Part shown: piece after piece, positions 21,228-32,499 of the stretch | Layout: each line of letters begins with the position of its first letter | Position numbering within the stretch: the first letter of the stretch is position 1 | DNA from: Symbiodinium natans | Lineage: Eukaryota > Sar > Dinophyceae > Suessiales > Symbiodiniaceae | NCBI GenBank assembly: GCA_905221605.1 | Contig: CAJNDS010000113.1 | Location: 884,674 to 948,673, forward strand | Direction of reading: 5' to 3' | DNA: 64,000 nucleotides | The notes under the pieces: generated by a model | Told to the model about the DNA's origin: nothing | Seen by the model: only the letters and a program-made list of their open reading frames with translations | Database searches by the model: none | Made by a program: the position numbers and the translations under genes

Positions 21228-21395
21228 GGTTTAGGGTTTAGGGTTTAGGGTTTAGGGTTTAGGGTTTAGGGTTTAGGGTTTAGGGTTTAGGGTTTAGGGT
21301 TTAGGGTTTAGGGTTGATGTGCGTAGAGAAACCCTAAACCCTAAACCCTAAACCCTAAACCCTAAACCCTGAACCCTAAACCCTAAACCCTAAAC
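21227..21395. repeat. Head-to-head telomeric arrays (fusion-like)
   Basis: About 12 TTTAGGG units (21227-21315) are followed, after about 15 bases, by about 9 CCCTAAA units (21331-21395). This order, G-rich units running into C-rich units on one strand, is what an end-to-end telomere fusion leaves. Confidence 0.9.
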
Positions 21396-21504
21396 TGGAA
21401 TGAACTTGGTGGTGGGGCGGGGTGTCCTGCTGCAGAAGCTCGTGAAACAAGCAATCAACCCAGGAGAGCATTTTTACGTCCCCTGGGTTGGGCCAGTACC
21501 CGAA

Positions 21505-21713
21505 GGGTCCTAAGCACCAAAAAGGGTTTAGGGTTTAGGGTTTAGGGTTTAGGGTTTAGGGTCCTAAGTACCTTCTTAGAAGAATGTTGGGCTTCTGAAT
21601 TAAGAATTAAGGGTCCTAAGTAATTACCGATATAGTGGCATGTAGGGCTTCTATGTTAAGAACTACTACTCTGATTTGGGGAAGTGTCCGCCCCATAGCA
21701 GTACCTCGGACCC
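21505..21713 (+). mobile_element. Family A element, copy 3, carrying a telomeric insertion
   Basis: It starts GGGTCCTAAGCACC and ends GCAGTACCTCGGACCC as in copies 1 and 2. Here a TTTAGGG array at about 21524-21560 follows the first 14 bases, after which GGGTCCTAAGTACC is repeated at 21559-21572. A partial third start, GGGTCCTAAGTAATTACC, lies at about 21611. So the element end is duplicated around the telomeric units. Confidence 0.7.
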
Positions 21714-21870
21714 GTCGGGGTAGGCCTCCGATTTCTTGGAAAGCGCTTCGGGTCTAGGGTTTAGGGTTTAGGGTTTAGGGTCCTTTCTTTTTGCAGATCG
21801 CATGGGGAGTGCAGCAATGACATCCACGGCTGCCAACCTGCGACTGGATGATCTCAAGCCCCCCTGAACA

Positions 21871-21985
21871 GTTTAGGGTTTAGGGTTTAGGGTTTAGGGT
21901 TTAGGGTTTAGGGTTTAGGGTTTAGGGTTTAGGGTTTAGGGTTTAGGGTTTAGGGTTAGGGTTTAGGGTTTAGGGTTTAGGGTTC
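21871..21985 (+). repeat. TTTAGGG array, about 15 units
   Basis: Heptamers with one 6-base unit near the end. Confidence 0.95.
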
Positions 21986-22589
21986 AAGGTTCAGGATCCC
22001 AACCCGAAACCCTGAACCCAAGACCCGGTAGCCCCCATTCTGCATCTCTGCACCAGGCGAACCCCTATCCCTTGAATCCTGACGCCCGACCCAATTGGAT
22101 TATGCAAACAGCTCCGATTATGTATGTATATATATATATACATTGATTTCATTCATATTTATATCTATATTGATACTTATATTTATGAGCAACCTACATA
22201 ACCTATGTAGCCTATATACCCCTGAAGAAAGGAGATATACCCATGATGAAGGTACGTCCCCCTTTTAAGTAGGGCACGAATAATGCTGAGGGATCTATAC
22301 ATGCACACGTTACATATATATATATATATATGTGCACATATATCTTTGCCCTGAACCCTAAACTAATTAGACCCTAAATAGGCCTCAATTTTCCGGATTC
22401 TTCAAGCTGGGTTTTCGGTGCCGGAGCTTTTCAGGGAAACCCGCCCACTGTACGACAGATGTCGATGACCCCCAGGATTTCGGGTCGAGGGCTTAGGTCT
22501 GGGTGGTCAGAGTGCAGGGTTTGGGGTTTAGGGTTTAGGGTTTAAGGTTTAGGGTTTTTTAGGGTTTAGGTTTTAGGGTTTTTAGGGTG

Positions 22590-22800
22590 AGTGCGTGCAT
22601 ATTGCCACCAGCACCCCGCACGCCCTGGCGGCAAGAACGCACCGCGACAAAGAAAAGACTTGACGTAGCTATTGGCACATGTCCGGCTTTCAGCGTATTT
22701 GAAGGGCTACTGTACAGGTCTACGTCTCAGATGCTGTAGCAAACGCTGTGCATCCCATGCAAACATGCAACACAAATCAGCTCCACAATTGGAGAAACCC
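22590..22800. other. Unique spacer with no recognisable gene
   Basis: About 210 bp of mixed composition without telomeric units. Frames are short and unrecognised. Confidence 0.5.
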
Positions 22801-22889
22801 TTTCTATGGCCCTAAACCCTAAGCCTGTTGAAGCTACACGTGAAGAATGTCAGTACCAAAGCCTAAGGCCTGTAAATCCTAAGCCCAAA

Positions 22890-22999
22890 CCCTAAACCCA
22901 AACCCTAAACCCTAAACCCTAAACCCTAAACCCTAGACCCTACACTCTAAACCCTAAACCCTAAACCCTAAACCCTAAACCCTAAACCCTAAACCCTAA
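22890..22999 (-). repeat. CCCTAAA array, about 14 units
   Basis: Heptamers with a few CCCAAAC, CCCTAGA and CCCTACA variants in the middle. Confidence 0.9.
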
Positions 23000-23101
23000 G
23001 CCTAACCCTTAAGCCTACGCTGAAGAAACCCCGACCGCCGCCTTGTGTTGCGAAGGACAAGCTCCTCATGCATAGGCACCTGGGATGTGGGCCAAGGGTT
23101 G

Positions 23102-23174
23102 GTTTAGGGTTTAGGGTTTAGGGTTTAGGGTTTAGGGTTTAGGGTTTAGGGTTTAGGGTTTAGGGTTTAGGGTT
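23102..23174 (+). repeat. TTTAGGG array, about 10 units
   Basis: Perfect heptamers. With the CCCTAAA array about 100 bp to the left they form a tail-to-tail pair. Confidence 0.95.
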
Positions 23175-23419
23175 TGAAGTTGGGGGTGTGGGGCTGTGGG
23201 TTTTAGGGTTTCGGGGCTTTCGGCTAAGGTTACGGGTTTGGCCGCCCGACGGTTGTAGGGCATTGCAGGGAATGTTTTGTAGAATGATCTTGATTCCAAA
23301 TGTCAGGGTTAAGAGACTCAGACTGGGAACCCTAAACCCTGAACCCTGAACCCTAAACCCTGAACCCTGAACCCTAAACCCGGAACCCTAACCCCTAAAC
23401 CCTGAACCCTAAACCCTTT

Positions 23420-24010
23420 CTTGTTTGTCTTAGTGTTTAAACCCCAAACCCTAGACGCTGAAGGGCCAGGGCTTGGGCCTTCCTCTCTGAGCTGCCAGCA
23501 AACTGAATGCAAAGCTAGCAATGACTCTTACAGGTGCCCCACGGTGGCCCCACGCCAGTGGATGTCAGCCGACATATTTCACAAGAAGATGTACGTATAT
23601 GCAAAGGTCTGCAAGCCAAGAGTGGCATGACCAAACCGGAATCCGAATCCTCGCTCATCTGCTCGCCCCTGGGTGTATAGAAGTTGTATAGGGGTCGTGT
23701 CCGGAGTCTTAGACGGGTGTTGGGGGCGAAAGTTTTGGGCGGTTCTTTTGGGGTGGCTTTTGGGCGAAAGTTTTGTTCTTGCTTATTGGGGAGTTTTGGA
23801 GCCTTTCAGGCCTGTGAAGCCTTGTTTAAGTAACTTAAACATCCTTGAAGCCTTGTTTAAGTACATTGAACATCTTAGAAGCCTATTGTTCAAGTAAATT
23901 GAACATGTGGCCTCCAGGGACATTTTGGATGGACGGGCTTTGTGTGGAGCCAGTTTGTTTCGACAAAGAGCTTTGCAAATTGTAATGATCTCATATACAA
24001 TGTCTACATA
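23420..24010. other. Unique spacer free of telomeric repeats
   Basis: About 590 bp with no telomeric array. It contains the 31-bp tandem repeat at 23816-23910 and a duplicated GGGCGAAAGTTTTG at about 23724 and 23761. Open frames of 69 and 74 codons show no recognisable motif. Confidence 0.5.
23816..23910 (+). repeat. Three-copy 31-bp tandem repeat
   Basis: Units start GAAGCC and contain GTTTAAGTA or GTTCAAGTA, then TTGAACAT or TTAAACAT. The first two are 31 bp and the third is slightly longer and more diverged. Confidence 0.8.
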
Positions 24011-24644
24011 TCCTGGTCTTTCGGGATGGGGGTTTAGGATTGAGGGTTCAGGGCTACTAAACCAGGTTTAGGATGTAGGGTTTAGGGCTACTAAACCTTA
24101 AGCCAGGTAAGGCCTATAAACCCTAAACCCTAAACCCTAAACCCTAAACTCTAAACCTTAAACCAGGACGAGCTTCAGCGATCAACGCAGCAGCGCAGAG
24201 CATCCTACGACAGCGGAGCAACGACTACTTGTTCCCTCTGCCAGGCCCCGAGGGTTCATCAGCTGTAGGGCTTACTGCGTGGAAGGGGTTTAGGGTTTAG
24301 GGTTTAGGGTTTAGGGTTGTGGGTTGTGGGTTGTAGGGTGTGGGTGGAGGTTTTTGAGGGTTCAAAGGGTGGAGGGTTAGGCGAGATTAGGGCTCCCGTG
24401 AGCCGAGAGGGTCTGAGGACTGGTCACGCGGGTCTCAGAAAGCCTACCGCACAGGGCTTTAGGCTACGGAATTTGATTTGGCACTGACCTTTTTGGCACC
24501 CTAAACCCTAAACCCTAAACCCCCTGAACCCTAGAATGGTAGGAAGAGCGCTTCGGAGAAAAATGGCTGTCCTCGAATTCCGCATGGCTGCACGAAGCAA
24601 GTAGCACCTCCACAACGCGGCAAGGCCAAGGGTAGAAAAGCGGC

Positions 24645-24760
24645 TTAGGGTTTAGGGTTTAGGGTTTAGGGTTTAGGGTTTAGGGTTTAGGGTTTAGGGT
24701 TTAGGGTTTAGGGTTTAGGGTTTAGGGTTTAGGGTTTAGGGTTTAGGGTTTAGGGTTTAG
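24645..24760 (+). repeat. TTTAGGG array, about 16 units
   Basis: Perfect heptamers. Confidence 0.95.
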
Positions 24761-25102
24761 AGAGCTCGCCTATGATCTGAGCTCACGTTGCAGGGCTGTC
24801 TTTGCCCAAACGTTCCTGAAGACCTAATATAGGGGCCTTAAACAACAGAATAGCTTTTGCTTTCTTTGGGGGGGGAGTTATTGGAGTATAACTATATAGG
24901 GACCATAACTACTGGTAATTATTCCGACCCCTATAGTAAGCCCTACGTGACTCCTACATTATGCTAGAAACACTGAAGCTGTGTATCCCTAAACACCAAA
25001 CCCTAAACCCGAAACCGTTGGCTGAGGGGGGTGGCCTCGACCGGACAAGCCGCAGAATGACGTGTGCGCGGATCTTGCGGGGGCTGTAGCCATTCAAGCT
25101 CA

Positions 25103-25182
25103 CCCTAAACCCTAAACCCTAAACCCTAAACCCTAAACCCTAAACCCTAAACCCTAAACCCTAAACCCTAAACCCTAAACCC
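25103..25182 (-). repeat. CCCTAAA array, about 11 units
   Basis: Perfect heptamers. Confidence 0.95.
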
Positions 25183-25309
25183 ATACCAAGAACAGGGTAA
25201 AAAAGGGAGAAGGGTACCGCTGGGCTAACAAGACCTCCCTCCCGCCCCGACCTTATCTACAATGTCAGCTGTGCCGACGTCGGAATCCCAGCAAGAGGCA
25301 TCCTGGGAA

Positions 25310-25424
25310 GGGTTTAGGGTTTAGGGTTTAGGGTTTAGGGTTTAGGGTTTAGGGTTTAGGGTTTAGGGTTTAGGGTTTAGGGTTTAGGGTTTAGGGTTTA
25401 GGGTTTAGGGTTTAGGGTTTAGGG
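25310..25424 (+). repeat. TTTAGGG array, about 16 units
   Basis: Perfect heptamers ending in a short G run. Confidence 0.95.
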
Positions 25425-26004
25425 GGGGACCGAATATAATTCCCTCCGGCTCAAGCACCGCATCAGCCCAAGTACATCTCTCAACCCACTCTACACTCCA
25501 AGGACATGGGCAGAAAAGGGTTTAGGGTTTAGGGTTTACGGTTTCGGTTTCAGGGAAGTTTGTCAAAAAAAACAGGAAAACGCTTCTAGCCATGCTCCAC
25601 CTTGAAGCCTAAGCCCTAAACCCTAAACCCTAAACCCCCTAAGCCCTACAAGAGAAGCAGAGGGCCCACCACGAGGGCCCACGTCTAGAAGGACTTATGG
25701 ACTTTAGGGTTTAGGGTTTAGGGTTGAAGGTTGCCCCGAAGCTCTACCCGGCCATGGAAACGCGGGTGCCGACTTGCCCGAGTAGGTCCTCTGGTTGCTG
25801 GGGCGAAGAATTCAAGAACAAAGGCGCCCTAAACCCTACACAAGCCCTGAAGCCCTGGACCCTTAACCCTTCCTAAGCCCTAAGCCCTAAAGCCCTGAAC
25901 CCAAAAAAACAAAGATCCTAAAAGGAGATCAGACAAGGCTCGATCACATAGGGAAATCGCCCTCTCCAGACTTCCGGAAATTGCTCTAACCAGCTTGCCT
26001 GCTG

Positions 26005-26154
26005 CTACTTAGAGGTTCATGGTACCGTTTAGGGTTTAGGGTTTAGGGATTAGGGTTTAGGGCAACTGTACTTATAATTGTACTTATAACCATATGAGGG
26101 CACTTAAGGGGCTTATAAGTAGGTTATAAGTACAGTACCATGAACCTCCAAGCA
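26005..26154. mobile_element. Palindromic element family E, left arm interrupted by a telomeric array
   Basis: The left arm reads CTACTTAGAGGTTCATGGTA (26005-26024) and resumes CTGTACTTATAA at 26066. The right arm (26123-26152) is the inverse complement of those two pieces joined directly. The 41 bases at 26025-26065, five TTTAGGG-like units with short non-telomeric ends, are therefore extra in one arm. With them removed the arms match at about 28 of 30 positions. The element resembles 9495-9604. Confidence 0.85.
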
Positions 26155-26690
26155 TGTGCAGAGGGTTTGGGGCGGCGGCGGTCCACAAACCCTCAACCCT
26201 CAACCCAGTCTGCCACCTGCAACAGAGTTTAGGGTTTAGGGTTTAGGGTTTAGGGTTTAGGGTATACCACTGTAACCCGGAATAAAGTCAAGGCAACTCA
26301 AAACGCGGATCTTCTGAAAGAGGACAGCCGCAGATTACCGCAACACCCGGAACCCACAACCCCATAAGCCCTAAACCCACCCGACGTTGGACAGCGGATC
26401 TTGTTCTGCTTTCTTGCGAGGTTTGGGAGCCCAGACACGCTTGTGGGGTTTGCTTTGTGTCGGGTTTAGGGCTTGGAGGATTTGCTCCCGATGTTGTTCG
26501 CGGAATCAGCCCTAAACCCTAAACCCTAAACCCTAAACCCTAAACCCTAAACCCTATGGGGGCCTGCGGGCAGCAGAGGCCCTGTACCCCTCAGCAACCC
26601 GGGCCCTCAAAAGCCAGAATTTCTGGGCCCTCCACCCCCCAAAAAACCCAAAACCCGACGGTAGAACTTATTGAGTTTAGGGTTTTAAAC

Positions 26691-26760
26691 CCTAAACCCT
26701 AAACCCTAAACCCTAAACCCTAAACCCTAAACCCTAAACCCTAAACCCTAAACCCTAAAC
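26691..26760 (-). repeat. CCCTAAA array, about 10 units
   Basis: Perfect heptamers, immediately preceded by GTTTAGGGTTTTAAACCC, a small head-to-head junction. Confidence 0.95.
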
Positions 26761-27639
26761 CGGGCCTAGGGTTCGTCTACAAAGGCACTGCCGCGAAGGG
26801 GCCTCGCCAACGATGACAGCCTCATCAGGGACTGCAGGGAAGGGCGGGATCGGGTAGCACACAGACAGGCCAACAATTGGGGTTTAGGGTTTAGGGTTTA
26901 GGGTTTAGAAGATGGGGTCAACACTTAAAGCTAGCATTGAGAATCTATGACATCTCACCGTCCTGACGAAATGGCCCGTTTCAGGGCACTTTTGGCACGT
27001 AACAGCTACACACCTGAGCACTGGCCCGTCCACCTCGGTCTTTTAGTACACTTCTCGATTTGTTTCCCACTCAGCTTAGAGTAATAGCCTTTGCCGAAGG
27101 CGCGACAAAGCCCTTTATGCAACATCACAGGTAACTGCAGCAAATGCTAAAGGTTTAAGCCAGCATGACCTGCCAGCCCTAGTACCCAAACCCTGAAACT
27201 TAAACTCTAAACCCTAGATCACCCTTAAACCCTAAACCCTAAACCCCAAACCCTAAACCCTGGCAGGGGCCACCGGGAAACTTTCACATCATGGGCATCC
27301 AGGTTTTGCCCGCCAGATGAAAGGGGTTTTATTTAACCTGGACCAGAGGATGCTGACACTAGGGATTGGGGTTTGGGGTTTAGGGTTTAGGGCTTGGGGT
27401 TTGGAGTGTAGGGAGTTGCCCCACACCCAAACCCCTGAAGCCCGAAACCCTAAACCCCCAGAAGCCATCGTCATCCAAAGGGAAAGGGACAACGGAAGCC
27501 GTTCCTCACACCACCCACCCACCAAGATGTCTCATGCGGGGGGTTCCCATAAAAAGGGGCACCGCCCTTTTACAAGCGCCAGTCTTGTTATGGGAAGCCG
27601 AAAAAAGGACCCCTAAACACATACGGGAGTGTCGAAAAA

Positions 27640-27835
27640 CATAAGGGACCCCTAATAATAATAAGAAGAATAATAAGAAGAATAATAATAGTAATAATAA
27701 TAATAATAGTAATAATCATAATAGTAATAATAATAATAATAGTGATAATAATAATAATAATAATAATAGTAATAATAAGAAGAAGAAGAATAATAATAAA
27801 GACCCCCAACTAGTAGGATCCCCTTATCATAGGAT
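27640..27835 (+). repeat. Family B repeat interrupted by a TAA/TAG microsatellite
   Basis: ACATAAGGGACCCCTAATA (about 27640) and GACCCCCAACTAGTAGGATC (about 27802) belong to one repeat family. About 150 bp of TAA, TAG and AAG trinucleotides at 27650-27801 lie between them. The poly-Ile frame on the minus strand is a translation of the microsatellite. Confidence 0.75.
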
Positions 27836-27885
27836 GACTTCCGAGCCCCTCCAAAAAAGTTTTACGTTTAGGCTCCTTATTGTAG

Positions 27886-27948
27886 TTTAGGGTTTAGGGT
27901 TTAGGGTTTAGGGTTTAGGGTTTAGGGTTTAGGGTTTAGGGTTTAGGG
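27886..27948 (+). repeat. TTTAGGG array, about 9 units
   Basis: Perfect heptamers. Confidence 0.95.
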
Positions 27949-28322
27949 TACAAAATCCCAGAAGGCTAACGTCCTAAGGGCCAGCAAGAAGAAAGCCAAA
28001 TAAAACCAGAAACCCCCCATATTGTCCAGTGCTGACACACTGCCACAGGGCCAACGTGGCCGACACAAGACCTTTATGTGAAGCTCACAGCCAAAAGGAA
28101 AGAAAAGCGCTCAGTATCTTAGAGGGTTTCGGGTTTAGGGTTTAGGGTCCACTTATAGCACGATTGTACGACTAGGCGTACTCACAGGAATAAACAGGTC
28201 GCGTAAACAGCATCGGGGTTTCACAACTTATAAAAGTTCGCGGTGATAAGCCCCCGTCTTCAACAACCATGGCATCCATTGGAATGTCTTGAAGACTGCG
28301 CGCTCGACAGTCCGGGGTGTAG

Positions 28323-28394
28323 GTTTAGGGTTTAGGGTTTAGGGTTTAGGGTTTAGGGTTTAGGGTTTAGGGTTTAGGGTTTAGGGTTTAGGGT
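28323..28394 (+). repeat. TTTAGGG array, about 10 units
   Basis: Perfect heptamers. Confidence 0.95.
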
Positions 28395-28919
28395 GTAGTA
28401 TAATTTAGGGTTTAGGGGCGTAAGCACCAGCTAAACCTGCCTTCCGAGAAGCTAGTGGTTTTGTCAGGTTCGAGACGACCGCCTTCTCCACCGCGCAGAC
28501 TAAGTCCTGTTTGCAGCCAAAGACTCTTTGGGCTTAGGGTTTAGGGTTTAGGAGAATAAACCCTAAACCCTAAACCCCTGAACCCCTAACGCCTGAACTC
28601 CTAAACCGTTTGTATTTCTGGGCCTTAGGCCTTAGTCCCCTGAAGCTTGGCAACGCAGGATTCATAACCATAGAGCAAGACCCCTCCCGATATTTATCCA
28701 CCGATATATACTCCCCTTACAAACCAGTGAACACAAGCACGCCTACATACGTACTCCCGGTTTAGGGTTTAGGGTTTAGGGTTTAGGGTTTTCTAGTTCA
28801 TGAACAACAACTACAGCGATATGCAGCGGTTATGAACAACCGCTTCGCCATACCAACGCCCTCCTGTTCCACCGTGTTTCTGTACTTTGAGACCAAAGCT
28901 CGCAGAGTTCGCAGATTCC

Positions 28920-28989
28920 GTTTAGGGTTTAGGGTTTAGGGTTTAGGGTTTAGGGTTTAGGGTTTAGGGTTTAGGGTTTAGGGTTTAGG
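28920..28989 (+). repeat. TTTAGGG array, about 10 units
   Basis: Perfect heptamers. Confidence 0.95.
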
Positions 28990-29443
28990 GGGTCCTGGGG
29001 GCTGAAATCCTTGAGCCACATGGTGACGCATGTGTCGCTGAAGCCATCTGGCTTCTGTTTCTGATATTCGACTCCCTAAACCCTAAACCCTAAACCCTAA
29101 ACCCTAAACCCTGATCCTGTGTTTTTCCCCTAAACCATGTTTCAACCCGTACTGAAAACCCACCCTACAGACTGGACCCTAAAGCTTTACACCGCAGAGA
29201 CTGGTGACCGAGGCGCAGCCGAAGACACACATACGATGAGATCATCTTCACCTTGAGATGGTGGGCTTTTAGGGTTCAGGGTTTAGGGTTAGGGTTTAGG
29301 GTTTAGGGTCTAGGGTCTAGGGTTTAGGGTTTCGGGCTTAGGGTTTAGGGTTTAGGGTTTAGGGTTTAGGGTTTAGGGCCAACGGAGGTCTCAGAACATA
29401 TTCTGCCGTGCTTCCCTCCTTCCTCCTTCAGGGCTTGAGAAAC

Positions 29444-29568
29444 CCTTGAGACTTGAGACCCTTAAACCCTTGAGCCCCTAAACCCTTGAGACCCTAAACC
29501 CTTGAGACCCTAAAACCCTTGAGACCCTAAACCCTTGAGACCCTAGGCCCTAAACCCTTGAGACCCTA
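29444..29568 (-). repeat. Tandem repeat CCCTAAACCCTTGAGA
   Basis: About seven units in which CCCTAAA alternates with CCCTTGAGA, giving a 16-base composite unit. A telomeric heptamer has been captured into a longer repeat that then amplified. Confidence 0.8.
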
Positions 29569-29612
29569 AAGGCCTTGCCGAATCTTGTCGACGAAGCCTT
29601 GTGCCTTGTCGA

Positions 29613-29704
29613 CGAAGCCCGAAGCCCGAAGCCCGAAGCCCGAAGCCCGAAGCCCGAAGCCCGAAACCCGAAACCCTAAACCCTAAACCCTAAACCCTAA
29701 ACCC
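29613..29704 (-). repeat. Graded array CCCGAAG to CCCGAAA to CCCTAAA
   Basis: About eight CCCGAAG units, then two CCCGAAA, then five CCCTAAA, without a break in the 7-base register. Just before it, GTCGACGAAGCC occurs twice, and the first CCCGAAG unit grows directly out of the second copy. Confidence 0.9.
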
Positions 29705-29785
29705 TGCACTTGAGAAAATGGGGCCCAACTGGCGCCGAGGCACCAAGCCCAGACATGGCCGCGTGCCTACAGAGTGTTTAGGAAG

Positions 29786-29889
29786 GGTTTAGGGTTTAGG
29801 GTTTAGGGTTTGGGGTTTAGGGTTTAGGGTTTAGGGTTTAGGGTTTAGGGTTTAGGGTTTAGGGTTTAGGGTTTAGGGTTTAGGGTTTA
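29786..29889 (+). repeat. TTTAGGG array, about 14 units
   Basis: Heptamers with one TTTGGGG unit. Confidence 0.95.
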
Positions 29890-30386
29890 CGATGTATAGG
29901 GTGTAGGGTTTAGGGTTGAGGGTCACATCTCTAAATTAGGGTTCCTGTTGGGCGGTCGCTATTGAAGGTGGCCCATAAGATTTAGGGTACCCAAAAAGGG
30001 GACCAGAATGTTGAGAAGTGACCATATAGGCTTGAGGGTCCATTTGAAGCAGAATGGGTACTTTGGGCAGTTTAGGATTTAGGGTTGTTTTAGGGGTTTA
30101 GGCTTTAGGCTTGGGGCTGCGCGTGTTCGTATCGTGTAGGAGGTAGCCTGGGGATCGTGTTGGTACATATATCTAGCGTTTTGCCGGGGTGTTCGGTTTG
30201 GATAGGGGCTTTTTGGTCTGTCTTTTTGAAGGGGGGGGGGGGGTGCTTGGGACTTCAGGCCTACACTGACCCCCTACCAGCCTATGTAAATGATTAGTCC
30301 TCGCAAACCACTGCTGATGCTGCAGAAACGCAAGTGATCCTATAGTAAGAAACGACGCACTTTGAGGTTTGCGTCCGGGTTGCCTC

Positions 30387-30450
30387 CCTAAACCCTAAAC
30401 CCTAAACCCTAAACCCTAAACCCTAAACCCTAAACCCTAAACCCTAAACT
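30387..30450 (-). repeat. CCCTAAA array, about 9 units
   Basis: Perfect heptamers. The unique DNA from here to about 30740 holds an imperfect duplication around GCAAAGGTTGGGGTTC but no gene. Confidence 0.9.
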
Positions 30451-30794
30451 GAAGGTCTGGGTTGCGGAAGGGCAAGTTCAATTTGCTGGGGCTTCCACAA
30501 GGTTCGCCTATAACTTAGCTTCATAGAATGCAAAGGTTGGGGTTCAACAGCTACATGGGGTTCCATCGCCTAGCTACATGGGAGGCAAAGGTTGGGTTCC
30601 ATGGGTTTCCGTAAGGTTGGCCTGGCTTCACGGCTAACCTTCAACTGGGAGTTGGGAGTTCATGGGTATACGTCTTAGGCAGAACGGCTTACTGGCTCAC
30701 ATCTCTGTTGTTAAGAGGGTCAAGGCTTGGCTTCACACACCTTAAACCCTAAATAAACCCTAAACTCCCAAATCCTTGTTTAAATCATCTCTCT

Positions 30795-30900
30795 CCCCCC
30801 CAAGTTACAAGTCATGAGGGCCCGAAACTGGGTTGTAAGGATCTTAAATTCGGTTAAGACCCTTCACTCTAGTTCGTACGGTAAGGGGGCCCTTCCTTGT
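30795..30900 (+). repeat. Dispersed repeat family I, copy 1
   Basis: Landmarks are CCCCCCAAGTTACAAGT, GGGTTGTAAGGATC, TTCGGTTAAGACCCTT, TCTAGTT and GTAAGGGGGCCC. The same order occurs at 32016-32123. Confidence 0.6.
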
Positions 30901-31562
30901 TTATGAAACCTGGTGTGGGGGGGGGGGGGGGCTTTTTAGGTGTTGGGGCGGGCCTTACGGTTTCTGGCTTGCAACACCAGGAACAAAAGGCTCCACCCCG
31001 CTTGCAATCACATACCCCATGGACCTCTTGAGCCCTCAGCCCCTGCACCCCGCGTAAACCTTGACCCTTAACCCTGAAACCCTAAGAGCCCTAAGCCCGA
31101 AACCCCAGTTCAGGGTCTGTACGGCCTGCGGAACCTCCAACTCATCAACCCTAAACCCTTTCCTCTCAAGCCTAAACACTAAACCCTTTTGCTGCCGGGC
31201 TGTTGCAGTAAACCCTAACCCTAAAACCCTAAACCCACAAACCTAAGAGGGGTTGAGGCGAGGCCTAAACCCTAAACCCTAAACCCTAAACCCTAAACCC
31301 TAAGCAATTTTTGCAGCAGAAACCCTAAACCCTAAACCCTAAACCCTGAACCCTGAACCCTGAACCCTAAACCCAATTCCGAGCTCCAGCCTCTCGAAGG
31401 CCATTCGGCTGCATCCTTCCTGGCGTGGTTTGCTTCGAGTCTTGAGGGGACGTCTTGAGGTGGAAGGTGGGTTTGGGGCTTTAGGGTTTATAGGGTTTGT
31501 AGGGTTTGGGGCTTTAAGGCTTCTAGGGTTTAGCGGTGGAAGGGGTGTGGGGTTGGGGGATG

Positions 31563-32072
31563 CTAAGATTCTAGGGTACTTGGAGAGGGTGTCTGGTGGG
31601 GTAGATTTGTAGGCGCGGCCAGCTTAGCTTGGGGTTTGGATTTTATTGGCGCAAAAACGCCCTGTCCATGTGAGTCCGAAGCCCGATCCCGATTGTGTTC
31701 GCAATCGACTGGTGCACGAAAGATCAGCCGCGCGTGTCTCCTTGACCTCCGAGACACCCACAAGCTCCGACACATGACCTGGACGACAGGTGAATGCGAA
31801 GCTGTCACTTCCACTGAGTCACGGACTCGCTTAAGGAGGCTTGCCATTCCTGACAAGTTCGACTCAGGGATTGCTTGGTAGGAGAACGCTGCCGCCAAGT
31901 CCAGATACTTTGCTTTGATTGCAACATCGAGCACGCCCCGTGTGGGCTGTGAGCTAACGCCACAATTTCGGCTGGGTCGTCGCGAAGAGCCTCGTAAGGG
32001 TTCAGGGTTTAGGGCCCCCCAAGTTGTAAGTAGAGATACAAGGGCCCTAAATTGGGTTATAAGGATCCACAA
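31563..32072 (-). CDS. Unrecognised 169-codon open frame
   Basis: The middle of this minus-strand frame (about 31640-31990) is unique, moderately GC-rich DNA with protein-like composition. Both ends run into repeats: family I on the 5' side and heptamer-derived sequence on the 3' side. An 81-codon frame on the plus strand overlaps it and is about equally plausible. No motif, membrane segment or family is recognisable. It could be an old gene or transposon fragment, or chance. Confidence 0.2.
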   Translation of the reverse strand: MWILITQFRALVSLLTTWGALNPEPLRGSSRRPSRNCGVSSQPTRGVLDVAIKAKYLDLAAAFSYQAIPESNLSGMASLLKRVRDSVEVTASHSPVVQVMCRSLWVSRRSRRHARLIFRAPVDCEHNRDRASDSHGQGVFAPIKSKPQAKLAAPTNLPHQTPSPSTLES

Positions 32073-32123
32073 ATTGGGTTCTACGTCCCTTATTCTAGTT
32101 GGTATAGTAAGGGGGCCCCCCCT
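32016..32123 (+). repeat. Dispersed repeat family I, copy 2
   Basis: It has the same landmarks as 30795-30900, starting GGGCCCCCCAAGTTGTAAG and ending AAGGGGGCCCCCC. The ends are GC-rich and roughly inverse. Confidence 0.6.
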
Positions 32124-32499
32124 GTAGGGCTTAAGGTCTAGCAGGAAGGGCTGAGTACATGACTAAATCAAACCTGAAAGGCCTTAAAGCTTAGGGGTTG
32201 TTGGTCTATATGTACCTCATTACAGAGTCCGACGCGACAAAGAAAGCATAGCTTCATGATCTTCACTTGTTGAACTCGTAGCCCACGATGGCTTCAAGAG
32301 GTGAAAGACATTCAGTAGAAAAGGCATCGTGGCCCGATGATTCCCTGGCAAAGGCATCGGCGCCCCGGCGTGAAGTGCGGGTTTAGGGTTTAGGGTTTAG
32401 GGTTTAGGGTTTATGGTTTAGGGTTTAGGGTTTAGGGTTTAGGAACCTACAACTACCCTATGTGCACCGGCACCTCCAATCCACTAAATCCGGCCACCG

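Noticed and set aside
23816-23910. CRISPR-like array
   Set aside because: The units are contiguous tandem repeats without unique spacers, in apparently eukaryotic DNA.
27588-27809. Poly-Ile open frame on the minus strand
   Set aside because: It is a direct translation of the TAA/TAG microsatellite.
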